Shown here piece after piece: positions 5,491-6,609 of a stretch of 6,609 nt of DNA. How positions within the stretch are numbered: the first letter of the stretch is position 1; the number at the start of each line of letters is the position of its first letter. The notes below the pieces were generated by a model. It saw only the letters and a list, made by a program, of their open reading frames with translations, did no database searches and had not been told where the DNA came from. Origin of the DNA: Clostridia bacterium (GTDB lineage: Bacteria > Bacillota_A > Clostridia > Oscillospirales > SIG627); contig JAFVYT010000189.1 in NCBI GenBank assembly GCA_017508505.1, forward strand, positions 1 to 6,609, given 5' to 3'. Both the position numbers and the translations under genes were made by a program.

Positions 5491-6447
5491 ATGGGATTGT
5501 TTAATTCGTACGTCAAGCCCGGTAAGGGCGTATAGAAGGAAGACGTTTCCAAGGTCTTCGGCTTTAAGCGCTTTTTTGTCACCCTGGGGGACAAGTTCTG
5601 GCAGCTAGTGTCCTTGAACCTTTTGTTCTTTTTGGTCAATCTTCCGGTGTTTGCTCTGTTTGCCCGCCTTGCCACCGTGGGCGGAACCCCCTATCAGGCT
5701 CCCGTCAACATCCTTGACCAGCCTCTTCGGGGAATCCTTTTGCATACGGGAGAAACACCCCTGAGTCAGATGCTTTCCGGGACAATCGGGGTTCAGTTGA
5801 CCCATAAGGCACCGACCCTTACGACCCATATTCTTTTGGGAATCGGCCTTCTGACCCTTCTGACCTTCGGCATCGGTACCGCAGCCATGACCTACATTCA
5901 GCGCAACTTCGTGCGGAGCGAGCCCACGGACCTTTCCTCGGACTTTTTTTCCTGCATCAAGCGCAATTGGAAAAATGCGATGGTTTTGGGGCTGGTGGAC
6001 GTTTTCTTTCTCTTCGTCATTTGCTTTGACCTGTTCAGCTACGTGTATGCGGTGCAGAGCTTCGGCTTTTTGCTCCTCTTGTATCTGACCTTCTTCCTAT
6101 CGGTCATCTACCTTGTGATGCGTCCCTATATGTACCTGATGACCGTGACCTTTGATATCAAATTGACCAAGATCATCAAAAACGCCTGGATCCTTGCGAT
6201 CTCGGGGATCTGGCGGAATCTGTTCTGCGGCGTCTTTGCCCTTCTGGTGATTGTTTTAAATATGGTTACCTTTGCGATGATCCCCTCCCTCGGAGTGGTG
6301 ATGCTTTTTGTGTTCACGGTTTCCTTTGCTTGGTTTTTCCAGATCTACGGCGCTTGGCCCGTGGTTAAAAAGCATATGATCGATCCTTATTACGAGGAAG
6401 CCGATACGGAAAGGGAAGAGGAAGCCGTCTTCCTCGACCGTGGTTAA
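5491..6447 (+). pseudogene. DUF624/YesL-like membrane protein gene interrupted by an amber codon
   Basis: An ATG at 5491, two bases after the xerD-like stop and 8 bases after AAGGA (5478-5482), opens a frame reading MGLFNSYVKPGKGV, then TAG at 5533-5535, then KEDVSKVFGFKRFFVTLGDK and on without a stop to TAA at 6445-6447. The product would be 318 residues if the amber were sense. The peptide before the stop and the one after it both fit the DUF624 start (MGLF..Y.KPGKGV-x-K..), so the frame is genuine. DUF624 proteins are polytopic membrane proteins of unclear function, often near sugar transporters. About six hydrophobic spans are seen (near residues 42-60, 114-136, 163-184, 189-210, 239-261, 264-285), with GIGTAAMTYIQRNFVR (127-142) as a family-like block. 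A GTG at 5608 could restart but lacks a well-placed ribosome binding site. The rest of the frame is intact, so the lesion is recent, an error, or suppressed. Confidence 0.75.
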
Positions 6448-6471
6448 AAACGAAAAAAGAAACCCGATTTA

Positions 6472-6503
6472 GTAGGTTGAGCTTAGGGATAAACTCAACC
6501 TAC
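6472..6503 (+). repeat. Hairpin 1 of a tandem hairpin array
   Basis: Arms GTAGGTTGAG (6472-6481) and CTCAACCTAC (6494-6503) pair perfectly over 10 bp. After one mismatch the stem extends by TTA/TAA, leaving a GGGA tetraloop. No T tract follows, so it is not a standard terminator, although it lies 24 bases past the DUF624 stop. It is joined to hairpin 2 by AATGAA rather than by GAA. Confidence 0.75.
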
Positions 6504-6509
6504 AATGAA

Positions 6510-6593
6510 ATCAATTTGCAAAGCAAATTGATGAAATACGACTGACGTCGTATGAAATAGGCGTTGCCTATGAAATATTTTCTCCGAAAATAT
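6510..6593 (+). repeat. Array of four perfect hairpins joined by GAA, ahead of a gene start
   Basis: Four stem-loops follow one another: 6510-6532 (10-bp stem ATCAATTTGC/GCAAATTGAT, loop AAA), 6536-6553 (7-bp stem ATACGAC/GTCGTAT, loop TGAC), 6557-6571 (6-bp stem ATAGGC/GCCTAT, loop GTT) and 6575-6593 (8-bp stem ATATTTTC/GAAAATAT, loop TCC). Every stem begins and ends with AT, every stem is perfectly paired, and each neighbour is separated by exactly GAA. The stem sequences differ from one another, so structure and linker are constant while sequence is not. The array ends one base before the ribosome binding site of the next gene. It may be a structured leader RNA or the flank of a small mobile cassette. 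Confidence 0.8.
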
Positions 6594-6594
6594 T

Positions 6595-6608
6595 AAGGAA
6601 TAAAAATG
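6595..6608 (+). promoter_or_regulatory. Ribosome binding site and ATG of a gene cut by the right edge
   Basis: AAGGA (6595-6599) is followed after 6 bases by ATG (6606-6608), and the window ends one base later. The spacing is ideal, and the preceding hairpin array stops just before the site, so the array would form the 5' leader of this gene. The product cannot be seen. From memory, not from the window, I associate similar hairpin-rich leaders in clostridia with small four-helix-bundle (23S intervening-sequence-type) proteins; this is a weak guess. Confidence 0.55.
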
Positions 6609-6609
6609 A

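Noticed and set aside
5608..6447. GTG at 5608 as the true start of the DUF624 protein
   Set aside because: No ribosome binding site lies at a useful distance, and the family-like N-terminus with a proper AAGGA and ATG lies upstream in the same frame, interrupted only by one TAG.
6472..6503. Terminator for the DUF624 gene
   Set aside because: The stem is strong, but it is followed by AATGAAATCA and not by a T tract.
6472..6593. CRISPR or simple direct-repeat array
   Set aside because: The units share no repeat sequence beyond AT ends and the GAA linker, and there are no spacer-sized intervals.

Overview
The window reads as a chromosomal segment of a fairly GC-rich, spore-lineage Bacillota, most likely an uncultured clostridium of the gut type. 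The evidence is a clear SpoVG, a probable SpoIIM next to a XerD-type protein (B. subtilis also keeps spoIIM near xerD/ripX), AAGGAGG-type ribosome binding sites, sigma-A promoters, and an IS200-type transposase tail of a kind common in clostridia. The assignment rests on gene content only.

Layout. Bases 1-122 hold the last 39 codons of an IS200/IS605 TnpA, followed by a run of stem-loops ending in a strong hairpin that should be the element's right end (about 123-260). A minus-strand pair follows: murC (2389 to 1004) and, sharing one base with it (TAATG), a membrane-anchored NERD-domain protein (1004 to 294). Divergent from murC is spoVG (2469-2750) with its own terminator. A 326-residue membrane protein of unknown function (2898-3878) is a single-gene unit with a near-consensus promoter and its own terminator. 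Next come a SpoIIM-like protein (3960-4586), a XerD-type tyrosine recombinase homologue (4685-5488) with its own promoter, and, two bases later, a DUF624/YesL-like membrane protein (5491-6447) whose reading frame is cut by an amber codon at codon 15. The window ends in a designed-looking array of five hairpins, four of them joined by exactly GAA, leading straight into the ribosome binding site and ATG of a gene cut by the edge.

How the parts relate. MurC makes the peptidoglycan precursor; SpoVG is an RNA/DNA-binding regulator; SpoIIM in its family acts with SpoIID and SpoIIP in engulfment. The recombinase homologue sits where a housekeeping XerD might be expected, yet lacks most of the catalytic set (first Arg, Lys, both His), so it is probably not an active recombinase. 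No defence island, prophage or CRISPR array is visible. The points most worth a second look are the GAA-linked hairpin array, the degenerate XerD and the amber-interrupted DUF624 gene.
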